Positions 53,101-62,614 of a DNA stretch of 64,000 nucleotides are shown one piece after another; position 1 is the first letter of the stretch; every line of letters starts with the position of its first letter. Source of the stretch: Cydia pomonella (Eukaryota; Arthropoda; Insecta; Lepidoptera; Tortricidae); contig NC_084729.1 in NCBI RefSeq assembly GCF_033807575.1, forward strand, positions 7,130,001-7,194,000, written 5' to 3'. A program made the translations under genes and the position numbers. The notes below the pieces were generated by a model. The model was given only the letters and a program-made list of their open reading frames with translations, had not been told where the DNA came from and made no database searches.

Positions 53101-53524
53101 AGGCCCTATTTACACGGTGCGAGAACTCACATACGAGTTTCATTACATTGCGGTATTTGATCGGTCGGCCGAACTGGTCGTAACCTCAATAGTCCGCAAT
53201 GTAACTAAAATAGCACGGCTACAGTTATACTCTGTATCTTTAGGTATTTAAATAAAAGTAAACAAATAATTTGTAAATTTTCGGGTAGTTATAACATTTA
53301 TTGGTTAACCAACCAAATACAAAACCGCCTGGATCTGTCCCTGAACGACCCGACTTTAACCTAGATTATTTGATCATGTAATGTTTCCATCTACCCTCAA
53401 CTGGCTTAAGGAGCCATTTGAGGGTAGATTTTGTTTACTTTTATTTTAAAAATTATGAATTTTTATTCTTTCTTGGTGAGAATCATGAAAATTACTTGAA
53501 CTCGCCAAATGTATTAAATCTATT

Positions 53525-54062
53525 TAGACCGCGAGCCAGACCAATAGCCTCCCGGGCGAAAACTCGTATAGTGGATAACGGCTGTGTATGATGAACCCTC
53601 GTGGACGTCAGCTGCCGCTCCGTTGGTGGGTTGAGGAATGGCAGCCACCGAAACACGCAAACCAAAATTAGTCATCGACCCCCGTTTGATACTTTGTAAG
53701 ATGATAGTTTAGACGCTATTGATAATTTAAAAAATCGTCAGCCGGTGGTATCGCGGTGGTAAGAACGTCAGCTGGTCGCATGAACATGTAAAAAATATAG
53801 CTTTACCTTTTTATGACAGTAATAACAAAACCATGAAACTTTGCATGTAGCAATACATCAGGCGTTTCAATTTACGCATTACGCATACTTTGCGGACATA
53901 AAGTGGTAAGGCGCGTATTTTTTACATGTTCATGTGACCAGCTGACGGTCTTTCCACTGCGATACAACCGGCTGACGGTTTTTTAAATTCATGATAGCAT
54001 CTGACATTAAGTATCAGCCGGGAGGCGATTACTGACGTTATATGCTCCTGGCCCGCGGTCTA
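53525..54062. mobile_element. 540-bp foldback element
   Basis: Ends TAGACCGCGAGCCAGACC and GGCCCGCGGTCTAAT are inverted. Inner arms CGTCAGCCGGTGGTATCGCG and AACATGTAAAAAATA have reverse-complement partners near 53910-53990. The centre is AT-rich. Confidence 0.75.
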
Positions 54063-54360
54063 ATTCCATAATAAGGAAGTCTCATTACTTAAACGCGGTG
54101 TAAAAGGCAAATACATAACTCTTTCTTATTCTGAATATCAGACACAACACAGAGTAACACTAACTACAAGATGAAAGCGTGTTTCATAAAAACATCACAC
54201 GAGTGTTTTCATAATAGGGAGTATTACTGCAATGTTCTGCCGCCAGAGAGCAGCACTATCACATATTCTAAACCATAGAGTAACTTATACATACTACGCC
54301 TTAAACAGTTTTTTAAGAAGTTTTCACTAAGACATTGATGCATCAAGGCGGTTTATTTAC

Positions 54361-54483
54361 AGAGGCGTACCGCGAAACGTAAACATCGAAATTTCGTTAT
54401 CTGGCCTCTTTGTCGCTCGAATATGCAAGAGTGATAGAGAGGCAGATACTAAAACTTCGAGTTTCGTGTTTAGCGGTAGGCCC
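54361..54483. mobile_element. Foldback MITE, 'GGGCCTACCGCGAA' family, copy 4
   Basis: AGGCGTACCGCGAAACGTAA pairs with TTTCGTGTTTAGCGGTAGGC. Inner words GCCTCTTTGTCGCTCG and GAGTGATAGAGAGGC also pair. Confidence 0.75.
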
Positions 54484-54804
54484 CCAGTGCTAGAGGCGCC
54501 CCCTACGCAGAGTTTTGCGTAATATCCCCTATTACGTAGTTACATACACTGCTTCATCTACACACATATTACATATTATAAGCTCGTTTCTATGATATGT
54601 TCAGGAATCGCATATTACAACCGCTATTGCGGCATTTGATCACACACGCAATAAAAACTCATCTTTGCTAGAAATGAGGTTTCGAATTCCCGTTTTTCAG
54701 AGATGATAAAAATCTTAATGTAAACATTTTCACAGATAAGAAATTTGTGCCCGTTTTAGACCCTCTCGCGTACTTTTGTTGATTTCTATCTAAGACTAAA
54801 TAAT

Positions 54805-55226
54805 CGAATAAGTGCGAGTCGGACTCGCTCACCAAGGGTTCCGTACAACATTAACTTAATATTTTACACAAATTTATATTTTTCCGTAAATTCCCTGTAT
54901 CACCTATAGTGTAAGGAGTAAGGAGATATTACTTGCCAAATTTCATAGTCTTAGCTCAACGGGAAGTACATCATACATTTTGATTCCCTTGAGCGTGTTG
55001 AAATATACGTTTTTTGCATAAAAAGCCGTATCTTTTTTTTTACTTTAACTTAGAAGTTTGATTCTTCCACAGCTTCAAGGTGCCGTGGACCTGAGTATAT
55101 GGTTTTAATTTCAAATGAATACCTCCACGCCTTCATGAGATAAAGGTTCTTGACAGACATACAGACGGACGGACAACAAAGTAATCCTATAAGGGTTCCG
55201 TTTTTTCCTTTTAAGGTACGGAACCC
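54805..55226. repeat. Interspersed repeat with 'AGGGTTCCGTAC' ends
   Basis: The left part has AGTGCGAGTCGGACTCGC then AAGGGTTCCGTAC. The right end has AGGTACGGAACCCTAAAAAC. Relatives: 35455-35800 and 58809-59560. It is a common lepidopteran dispersed repeat of DNA-element type. No protein frame is evident. Confidence 0.65.
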
Positions 55227-55690
55227 TAAAAACGAATGCAAACAAAATTAGGCAAGATTACTTATAACATTTATGTTTCTAATTTTGACGCCATTTTAGC
55301 ACCCAACGTTTCTTCTTGGCACTTTTCACATACTATTCTAATTTAAAGATAGAGATAGAAAATGGCGTTTCATCGTATGAAATGCTTGACGCCCTACAGT
55401 AAGGGCATCGAGCAATGAAGCAACACTCAACTGAATATCGATATTGTTAGTCAACTGTGCCGACAACAATTGGTAACACCATTGTATTTATCTTTTTTCC
55501 AAAATCCTTACAAATTTCTCTTTGATGCCGTTAGCACATCTCCGCCACGAACACAGCGGCGCGAAACCGCAACATTACTTTCGCGACAAAACGTTACGAA
55601 ATGCCGCGAAATGAGTATCTGAACCTACACTGGGCTTTGGTCACGGACCGTCTAGAACGCAAAATTACTAGTGTAATATTTTGCCTATAT

Positions 55691-56255
55691 CCCTTTTAGT
55701 CTACATCGCAAACGGTCTAGAACACAAAATGACCACTTATAGGTAGGTTAGGTTAGTTAGTTATCTTTTAATGACCGAAGGCCAAACCGCACAGAAATAG
55801 GAGCCCCGCGGTAGCGGGACTCCGTCGACATCGCTAACGTAAAGGTAAATCGACGATACGTAGATAAATAAAGGTCTAAATAATTGTAGTCATTTTGTGT
55901 TCTAGACCGTTTGCGATGAAGACCCCTTTTAGTCTACATCGCAAATGGTCTAGAACACAAAATGACCACTTATAGGTAGGTTAGGTTAGTTAGTTATCTT
56001 TTAATGGCCGAAGGCCAAACCGCACAGAAATAGGAACCCTGCGGTAGCGGGGCTCCGTCAACATCGCTATCGTAAAGGTAAATCGACGATACGTAGATAA
56101 ATAAAGGTCTAAATAATTGTAGTCATTTTGTGTTCTAGACCGTTTGCGATGTAGACTAAAAGGGGTCTACATCGCAAACGGTCTAGAACACAAAATGACC
56201 ACTTAGGTTAGGCAAAATATTACACCAGTTATTTTGTGTTCTAGACAGTCCGAGA
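55691..56255. mobile_element. Two adjacent MITE copies plus a third end
   Basis: TACATCGCAAACGGTCTAGA and its reverse complement (TCTAGACCGTTTGCGATG) frame units at about 55706-55918 and 55935-56152. A further left end at 56165-56210 is followed by a short remnant. The units are nearly identical inside (TAGGTTAGGTTAGTTAGTT, GGTAAATCGACGATACGTAG). Confidence 0.8.
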
Positions 56256-56453
56256 CCAACCCATTAACATTAAGTAAATATATAATAGGCCAGATTCTGA
56301 CCTCTTGGATAAGTATTTCCGTATATTCAACATCTATTTTTACTATATTTAACTGTTTGGCTATAAATAAACTGTCGACAGCCACAAATCGTTAGCGAAA
56401 CACGCGAAACTAAACAACATAGCGAATCGAACGCGGAGATGTAAGCAGTGTCA

Positions 56454-56584
56454 GGGGGCCTACCGGGAAAATCGAAATTTGCAAATTGCGGGGATCTTTC
56501 TCTTTTACTCTCACTACGACGTAATTAGAGTGACAGAGAAAAATGCCCGCAATTGACGAACTTCGATTTTCGCGGTAGGCCTCC
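56454..56584. mobile_element. Foldback MITE, 'GGGCCTACCGCGAA' family, copy 5
   Basis: GGGGGCCTACCGGGAAAATC pairs with TCGATTTTCGCGGTAGGCCT. Nearly the reverse complement of the 18961 copy. Confidence 0.85.
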
Positions 56585-57109
56585 AGAGCAGCTCGCCGAT
56601 ATGCTGCGGGAAAGAGATAGATGCATAGTCAATTGAACGCGTTAGAACAGGCAGTTTCGCTCGTCTTACAACGGACAAACGGTAGCGGAACCTCAGCGGT
56701 TTCGCTACTTGAATTTCGCGGCGGAGGTGTGTTTGAATGATTAGTCTTAAAAATATTATTAATTTAAAACATAAACAAAATAAACCAAGTATTAATCGCA
56801 TCGGACACGCAACGGGATTCCGGACGGAAGTCTGTCAGACAGAACTGAATTTTAAAGGTCAGGAGAAACTGTCAGATTCAGTTTTCGGCCGGAAATCGGA
56901 ATTCCAGTCTTATTCCGATGACTATTTTAACAATCAATTATATCAATTGTATAAAATCATATCTTCATGGTAAAATAATGTTCTGGAGTATTCTACTGAA
57001 TTTATCAGTCTAAACACGAGTATCTGGAGATTATATCTTTATAAGATTTCTTTCTGGGACAAACGAGTAAAAAAATGCTATGAAAAATAATATTTTCACT
57101 GACTACTAT

Positions 57110-57413
57110 CAAAGAGAATTTGAAATAGAGGTGGATTATCAAAGAAAACTTTGTAGGCACAGTAAATTTACTGCCATCTTTTGACACACGATTAAAATTT
57201 CTAGACCGCCATTTGACTTTGGTCCTTATTGCACTGATATGTGTTAAATTTGTTAAATATCAAAAAGTGGCGCCTTTATTTATTCATTAAAGAATTAGGA
57301 TCAAAGTTAAATGCCGTTCTAAAAGTTTTAATCATGTGTCGAAAGATGGCAGTAAATTTACTGTGGCTACAAAGTTTTCTTTGATAATCCACCTCTATCT
57401 CAAATTCTCTTTG
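57110..57413. mobile_element. Foldback MITE, 'AGAATTTGAAATAGAGGTGG' family, copy 3
   Basis: Ends CAAAGAGAATTTGAAATAG and CTCAAATTCTCTTTG, with GGATTATCAAAGAAAAC and GTTTTCTTTGATAATCC directly inside. The centre has a deletion compared with the 1566 copy. Confidence 0.85.
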
Positions 57414-58178
57414 GTTTGGAGCAGGATTGTCTCATTTCAAACATAGATAAAACCATACCGTCTTTGTCTTACGCTAGTACTAGCACCCAAAAAAAGGGAT
57501 GAATATAATTTTCCTGGTTCCGACTGATAAGTTGTTTTTGACAATACGCGAATTTATTTCTAAGCCTTTTTTTAAATCCTTTGTCACATGTTTAAATCTT
57601 CGAGCAACGCCGGGAAGGGAGGCGGCATTCGTACTATTTCCCCTCTGCCGAAGCATAGGTACAACTGTACCTATGGCGGTGCTGTGACTCGTTCGTACAC
57701 AAAAAGAGATCGAGGTGTGCAAGATTTGTCTTTGACTTGTGTCATTTTCTATGTATTTGTGTTGTCATTACAGATTGGATTTAGTATGTAGTGAGTGAGA
57801 AGTGCGACTGTGTGCACGTTTCCCCCCGCAAAAAATGGCAGAACGATTTGTACGGTGAGATATCGCTTGGGCTCCTCCCTTCCGACGGGTCGGAGGCCGG
57901 TGTTGCTCGAAGGTTTAAATGAACAATCTCCAGAAATATTGAGTTTGTAATGGAAACAATCAAATTAAATCCGTACATTTGTCGCATGGTCTGTAAGGCC
58001 CGTCTATAAGGGCAGCAAAGCCGGCCTGGCTTGAGAAGAACCGGCAAGAAGCTCCGTGGCTTCAGTTGAGGGGGCGGTAGTTCTTCACCCCCTCCAGGCG
58101 CGCGCGGCGCCGCTCCGACGGCGTGGCGCCTTTCACCTTCAACAATACGGTTTTTACATTGTTGGACCCCAAACTCAA

Positions 58179-58353
58179 TAGGCGGGTCCACACAGAGCGA
58201 GGATACGCGCGAGGCAATTTCCTCGCGCACAAATGCCTCGTGCTCAGGCGAGGAAAACGCGCGCGACGCCTCGGCTGAGGCACGTCTACACTGGCCGATT
58301 TGTGCATGAAAAAATTGCCTCGCGCGTATGCTCGCTCTGTGTGGACCCGCCTA
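58179..58353. mobile_element. Foldback MITE, 'GGCGGGTCCACACAGAG' family, copy 5
   Basis: Ends AATAGGCGGGTCCACACAG and TGTGTGGACCCGCCTAAT. GC-rich centre with CGCGCGACGCCTCGG. About 175 bp. Confidence 0.85.
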
Positions 58354-58608
58354 ATCGTATCTACCCGTTGCGTCCCAATGATACATTTCAACATTATACC
58401 AAATTTGAGCCCAAGGCAATGGTTGTATTGAGCTTCTAAGATTCATCACAGACTAACATACTTTTGATAGCTCAGACGGACATTATATAAAATGACGTTT
58501 ACTTAACACTTGCACTAAGTGAGTTATCAAAATCGCTGCCAACTTAGCTTGGTCTGACTGTAACCAGACTCAAGTTAAATAAGAGCTTGTAATAAAAAAA
58601 ATACTTAC

Positions 58609-61600
58609 TTTAGAAATAATGTGAGCTTTAGCAGTAGTGTCTGGGACGTATGATGCAGCTTGCTCCTGAAAATAGGATATAATTTTTTTTTTCTGTGTTC
58701 CAGCATACATTAACCAGTCTCAATATTCTGCTACCCTACCCTGGAAGCGATCGCTTACAGCGATAAGACCGTCTGTTGCTACCTTTCTTTACATTGTAAA
58801 TCTGTTTTTAGGGTTCCGTAGCCAAATGGCAAAAAACGGAACCCTTAAAGTTTCGTCATGTCCGTCTGTCTGTCCGATTATGTCACAGCCACTTTTTTCC
58901 GAAACTAAGTATAAGAGCTATACTGTTCAAACTTAGTAAGTGGATGTATTCTATGAACCGCATTAAGATGTTCACACAAAAATAGAAAAAAAACAATAAA
59001 TTTTGGGGGTTCTCCATACTTAGAACTGAAACTCAAAAAATCTTTTTTCATCAAACCCATACGTGTGGGGTATCTATGGATAGGTCTTCAAAAATGATAT
59101 TTAAGTTTTTAATATCATTTTTTTCTAAACTGAATACTTTGCGCGAGAGACACTTCCAAAGTGAAAAAATGTGTCCCCCCCCCCCCCCCCCCCCCCCCCC
59201 CCTGTAACTTCTAAAATAACAGAATGAAAAATCTAAAAAAAATATATGATATACATTACCATGCAAACTTCCACCGAAAATTGGTTTGCACGAGATCTAG
59301 TAAGTAGTCTTTTTAATAAGTCATAAAATAAAAATATATTTTTTTTCATCTAACCCATACGTGTGGGGTATCTACGGATAGGTCTTCAAAAATGATATTG
59401 AGGTTTCTAATATAATTTTTTTCTAAACTGAATAGTTTGCGCGAGAGACACTTCCAAAGTGGTAAAATGTTGAACAAGATCTATTAAGTAGATTTTTTTT
59501 TAATACGTCATAAATGGTACGGAACCCTTCATGCGCGAGTCCGACTCGCACTTGGCCACTTTTTATTTAAATTTGTTTTCTTTGTGGTGCAATAATAGTA
59601 CATTACGATACAAGTGCGAAAAATAGGAAATTCGAAACGAGTGGCGATAAATTAAAACACGACCGAAGGGAGTGTTTTAAATCGACACGAGTTGCGAATT
59701 ACCTATTCGCACATGTATCGTACAACGTTTTACAGTACATATGGCCCTTTACATGTTCGACACAGTAACGTAATATGCTACTTTTCGCACTAGTGCGGTA
59801 AAGAAACACCATATGTACTGTAAAGAATATTTAGTTACTTACTTACTTACATAGTCTACCCCAAATCATAATGCCATATCAGGGCAAAGAGTGTACAAAC
59901 TGTTTCCCAGTGTTCCGCGCATTCGACAGGGGCCAGTTCTCGTTATTCGTTAAATTCTTCTGGTTGTCACATAGATAAGTAATATCTATACCCTAACCTA
60001 AAGGAAAGATAAATGGAACTATGGAAAGATCTGTCGCCTGCGCTCTTTCCGGACCGATACGACCTTCAAACCTTCAAGATAAAAGCGTATTCCCATCTCA
60101 AAGGCCGGCAACGGACTTACAACCTCTCCGGTGTTGCGGTTGTCCATGAGCAGCGGTAATCGCTTACCATCAGGCGATTAATTTGCTCTTTAGCCTCCTC
60201 TACCATAAAAAAAAATATAAAGATGCATAAAGAAGACAAAACTCATACTCGCTGTGCTGTGGTACCTCGTCTTCCACCACATTCTTCTGGATGTTACATT
60301 AAAAAGAAACACCAATACCCCACCCCAAAGGATAATGCCATATCAGGACAAACAGTATGCATACTCTTAGTATTTACAGTTTCCCAGTTTTCCTAGCACT
60401 CTACGACCGGGATAGGAGGCAGTTCGCGTTGTGGCACCTCTTCTTTCAACATATATTTCTGGATGTGACATAAAAAGGACCAATACCCTACCCCAAAGGA
60501 TAATGCCATATCAGGACAAAGAGTGTATAGACTCATAATACATACAGTTTCCAATTTTTCCTCCCACTCAACGACGGGGATGGGCGGCAGTTCGCATTGC
60601 GGCACCTTGTCTTCTACTACATACTTCTGTAGGGCTTAGATGGTCGGCTCTTTATCATTTGCCTGTCACGTTCTAACAAGTACGTAAGTGCGAAAGTGAC
60701 AGCCAGTGACAAGCGATAAAAATGGAACCATGCTGCCACTGCAGGATGTCACATAAAAAAGCAACACCAATACCGCACCCCATAGGATAATGCCATATCA
60801 GGACAAACAGTATGCATACTCTTAGTACTCACAGTTTCCCAGTTTTCCTCGCACTCTACGACCGGGATAGGAGGCAGTTCGCGTTGTTGCACCTCGTCTT
60901 CCACCACGTACTTCTGCGTGTCGAACAGGAAGCGATCCGGGCATGACGACACGTGGAACTGAAATAAATTGTTAATAAGATATGATATCTTAACGGAAAT
61001 AGTGTACAGTCAGCATCAAAATTAACGTATGTGTCAAAACTGTCCACCATTGTCTAATATATTCAATATGTTAAAACGGGTCACTCATGTATTTTAAGTC
61101 GAAAACGCTCGACATGTTTCACTCCGTACCGAGGACTTTGACATAAAATATTCGACGACCGGTTTGGCCTAGTGGGTAGTGAAGCCTACAAAGCTGATGG
61201 TCCCGGGTTCAAATCCTGGTAAGGGCATTTATTCGTGTGATGAGCATGGATATTTGTTCCTGAGTCATGGGTGTTTTCTATGTATTTAAGTATTTATAAA
61301 TATTTATATATTATATATCGTTGTCTAAGTACCCTCAACACAAGCCTTATTGAGCTTACTGTGGGACTTAGTCAATTTGTGTAATAATGTCCTATGATAT
61401 TTAAATATGTGAGTGATCTGTTTTAACATATTTAATATGTCTGTGTCTCATGGAAGTTTTGTTATTATGTAATAGTTTAACGAAAAAAGGTCTCTATATG
61501 TAAATAAAAATCTGTAAATTTTAAATGATTTATATAAATGTTATATAAACCTAATTTAATTTAATTCTGAAATAAATGTTTATTTAATTTAGTTTAATTT

Positions 61601-62614
61601 AAACCTGTGTTGTGTACAATAAAATGATAACCTACTACTTTTAAAAATAGACTGTAGGTCATGCTTTCGAAAGAGTTATGAATTTATCCCTATTGATTTA
61701 TTTTTCTACGAGTATTGTTGGTTGAATCTATATTATACACGTTTCATCAAACCTAGTCATTGGATAGCAGTAAAAAATAAGTGTTACTGAAAAGTACCCT
61801 AAGTTAGAAGAGTATTAGCTGAAGTACAGACTTGTCGGAGAACTAATAGTTGGTGAAAATATTAACGTTCTAATAAAGTAGGTTCATACAAATAAACCTA
61901 TTTTATTAATGTGATACTGATTTTTATTTATTTTATCTTTATTGCACAATACATGAAGGTACAAATGGCGGACTTAATGCCTTAAGGCATTCTCTACCAG
62001 TCAACCAATGGGTTAAACCAGAAAGATTAAGTAGGTGCAGTGTCTTTTAAAGTAAATGAATTTGTAACCGAGACTATATATGAATATAAACTAAATATTG
62101 ATACTGATTTTTACTATTTATTGTGAAGTATAATTTTTCACAATGCAGCCGCGTATTTGCGTCTAACGACAATCCCAAAGTAAACAAATAGTAAGTCACG
62201 ATCTAAATTTTAAAATAATTATGTTACGTTTTGATCAGTATAAAAGAAGCTTTCAAATCATGGCATTTTTAAAGTCAGTTTGTCAGTCAAAACCTTTGTG
62301 ACAGAACTTATGATCTGACTATGTATAATTGGGTGGTTTCACAGTATTGATGGTATTCATATCTGTTGGCGAGCAAAACATGGAGGATTCAAATTGAGGT
62401 GCTGCAAAAATTTGTAGAATTAGTTGAAAGTCTTACATCCAACTCAGCGTCATTGATGACATGTGTAGCATTTATTGGACACGTGGTCTTGGCGCACTTG
62501 GGGTACTGCTTCCTGCACTTCTGCAGGTGGATGTGCATCCTGTAGTGCTCTACCTGGTGCGCTTTGTTGTACGGGCACGTCATCATCTGGTGCGGCTTCG
62601 GGTCTTTTATGGTG
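58609..62614 (-). CDS. GTSF1/asterix-like piRNA-pathway protein, partial
   Basis: Three minus-strand exons join: 62437-62614 (first 1 nt completes a codon from an unseen upstream exon; ends phase 0), 60833-60958 (42 codons, phase 0) and 58609-58665 (19 codons, phase 0, donor gtaagta). The protein has two CHHC zinc fingers of pattern C-x5-H-x9-H-x3-C: CPYNKAHQVEHYRMHIHLQ then C, and CPINATHVINDAELDFHVSS then C, the second split by the exon junction exactly between D and F. A tail with ELPPIPVVECEENWE follows. This matches the GTSF1 family (Drosophila asterix), small cofactors of PIWI proteins needed for transposon silencing in germ cells. The start codon exon (right of 62614) and the stop exon (left of 58609) were not found. 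Intron 2 contains partial copies of the middle exon. Confidence 0.8.
58809..59560. repeat. 'GGGTTCCGTA' repeat with internal duplication
   Basis: Starts TAGGGTTCCGTAGCCAAATG and ends GTACGGAACCCTTC then CGAGTCCGACTCGCACTTGG. A segment of about 130 bp (CCCATACGTGTGGGGTATCT, GCGCGAGAGACACTTCCAAA) occurs twice (59041-59170 and 59343-59470). The copy at 59170 is followed by a C run. Confidence 0.7.
59175..59202. repeat. Poly-C run of 28
   Basis: 28 consecutive C on the plus strand, in an AT-rich repeat. The sister copy of the internal duplication has no such run, so it grew after the duplication, or its length is an assembly artefact. Confidence 0.8.
59588..59826. mobile_element. MITE, 'TTTACAGTACATATGG' family, copy 2
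   Basis: Inverted relative to 28776-29011, ending ACACCATATGTACTGTAAA. Within intron 2 of the GTSF1-like gene. Confidence 0.8.
59866..60640 (-). repeat. Partial tandem copies of the GTSF1-like middle exon
   Basis: Read on the minus strand, units of exon tail (YVVEDEVPQ..ELPPIPVVE..E..WET) plus donor plus about 75 bp of intron repeat with a 168-bp period. The marker GATAATGCCATATCAGG stands at 60331, 60499 and 60786 (functional). The last gap is 168 plus 119, because a MITE sits at 60629-60746. One copy has TAG in place of a sense codon (EC*ENWET). Older, partial copies remain near 60240-60300 and 59866-59960, separated by a retroelement 3' end (60060-60212). Confidence 0.9.
60060..60212 (+). 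repeat. Lepidopteran retroelement 3' end, second copy
   Basis: AAGGCCGGCAACGGACTTAC, CGCTTACCATCAGGCGATTA and an A-rich tail. It is the same 3' end as at 6680-6845 and is inserted between decayed GTSF1 exon copies. Confidence 0.65.
60629..60746. mobile_element. MITE inside the GTSF1 exon array
   Basis: From TAGGGCTTAGATGGTCGGCT to TGCTGCCACTGCAGGA, about 118 bp. An inverted relative lies at 1152-1276 (CTGCAGTGGCAGCATGGTTC...GACCATCTGAGCCCTA). Its removal restores the 168-bp period, so it inserted after the array formed. Confidence 0.8.
61154..61410 (+). mobile_element. tRNA-derived SINE, copy 5
   Basis: GACGACCGGTTTGGCCTAGT, box B GGTTCAAATCCTGGTAAGG, then the standard body and tail. A small deletion is present after box A. 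Intron of the GTSF1-like gene. Confidence 0.9.
61925..62020 (-). repeat. LINE 3' tail
   Basis: TTTATTGCACAATACATGAA, GGTACAAATGGCGGACTTAA and TGCCTTAAGGCATTCTCTAC. Matches 26660-26790 in the same direction and 16050-16160 inverted. The TTTATT-rich end indicates a retroelement terminus. Confidence 0.6.

Larger units (their letters stand above)
49831..58608. other. Gene-poor stretch between the sushi and GTSF1 genes
   Basis: No exon was recognised over 8.8 kb. Contents: AT-rich unique sequence, a G run of 15 at 50824-50838, MITEs at 51675, 54361, 55691-56255 and 56454, word-built foldback (52680-53100), a 540-bp foldback (53525-54062), a 'GGGTTCCGTAC' repeat (54805-55226), a MITE (57110-57413), a GC-rich retro-like segment with no clear frame (57580-58160) and a MITE (58179-58353). 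The missing 3' exon of GTSF1 may lie here. Confidence 0.45.

Noticed and set aside
55755..55775. TTAGG telomere-type repeats
   Set aside because: Only two to three units, inside a dispersed MITE and in each of its copies. There is no telomeric array.
57781..58394. Long minus-strand frames near 58 kb as the missing GTSF1 3' exon
   Set aside because: They run through a GC-rich foldback MITE and a dispersed repeat, and do not start at an acceptor in the needed phase with a GTSF1-like tail.
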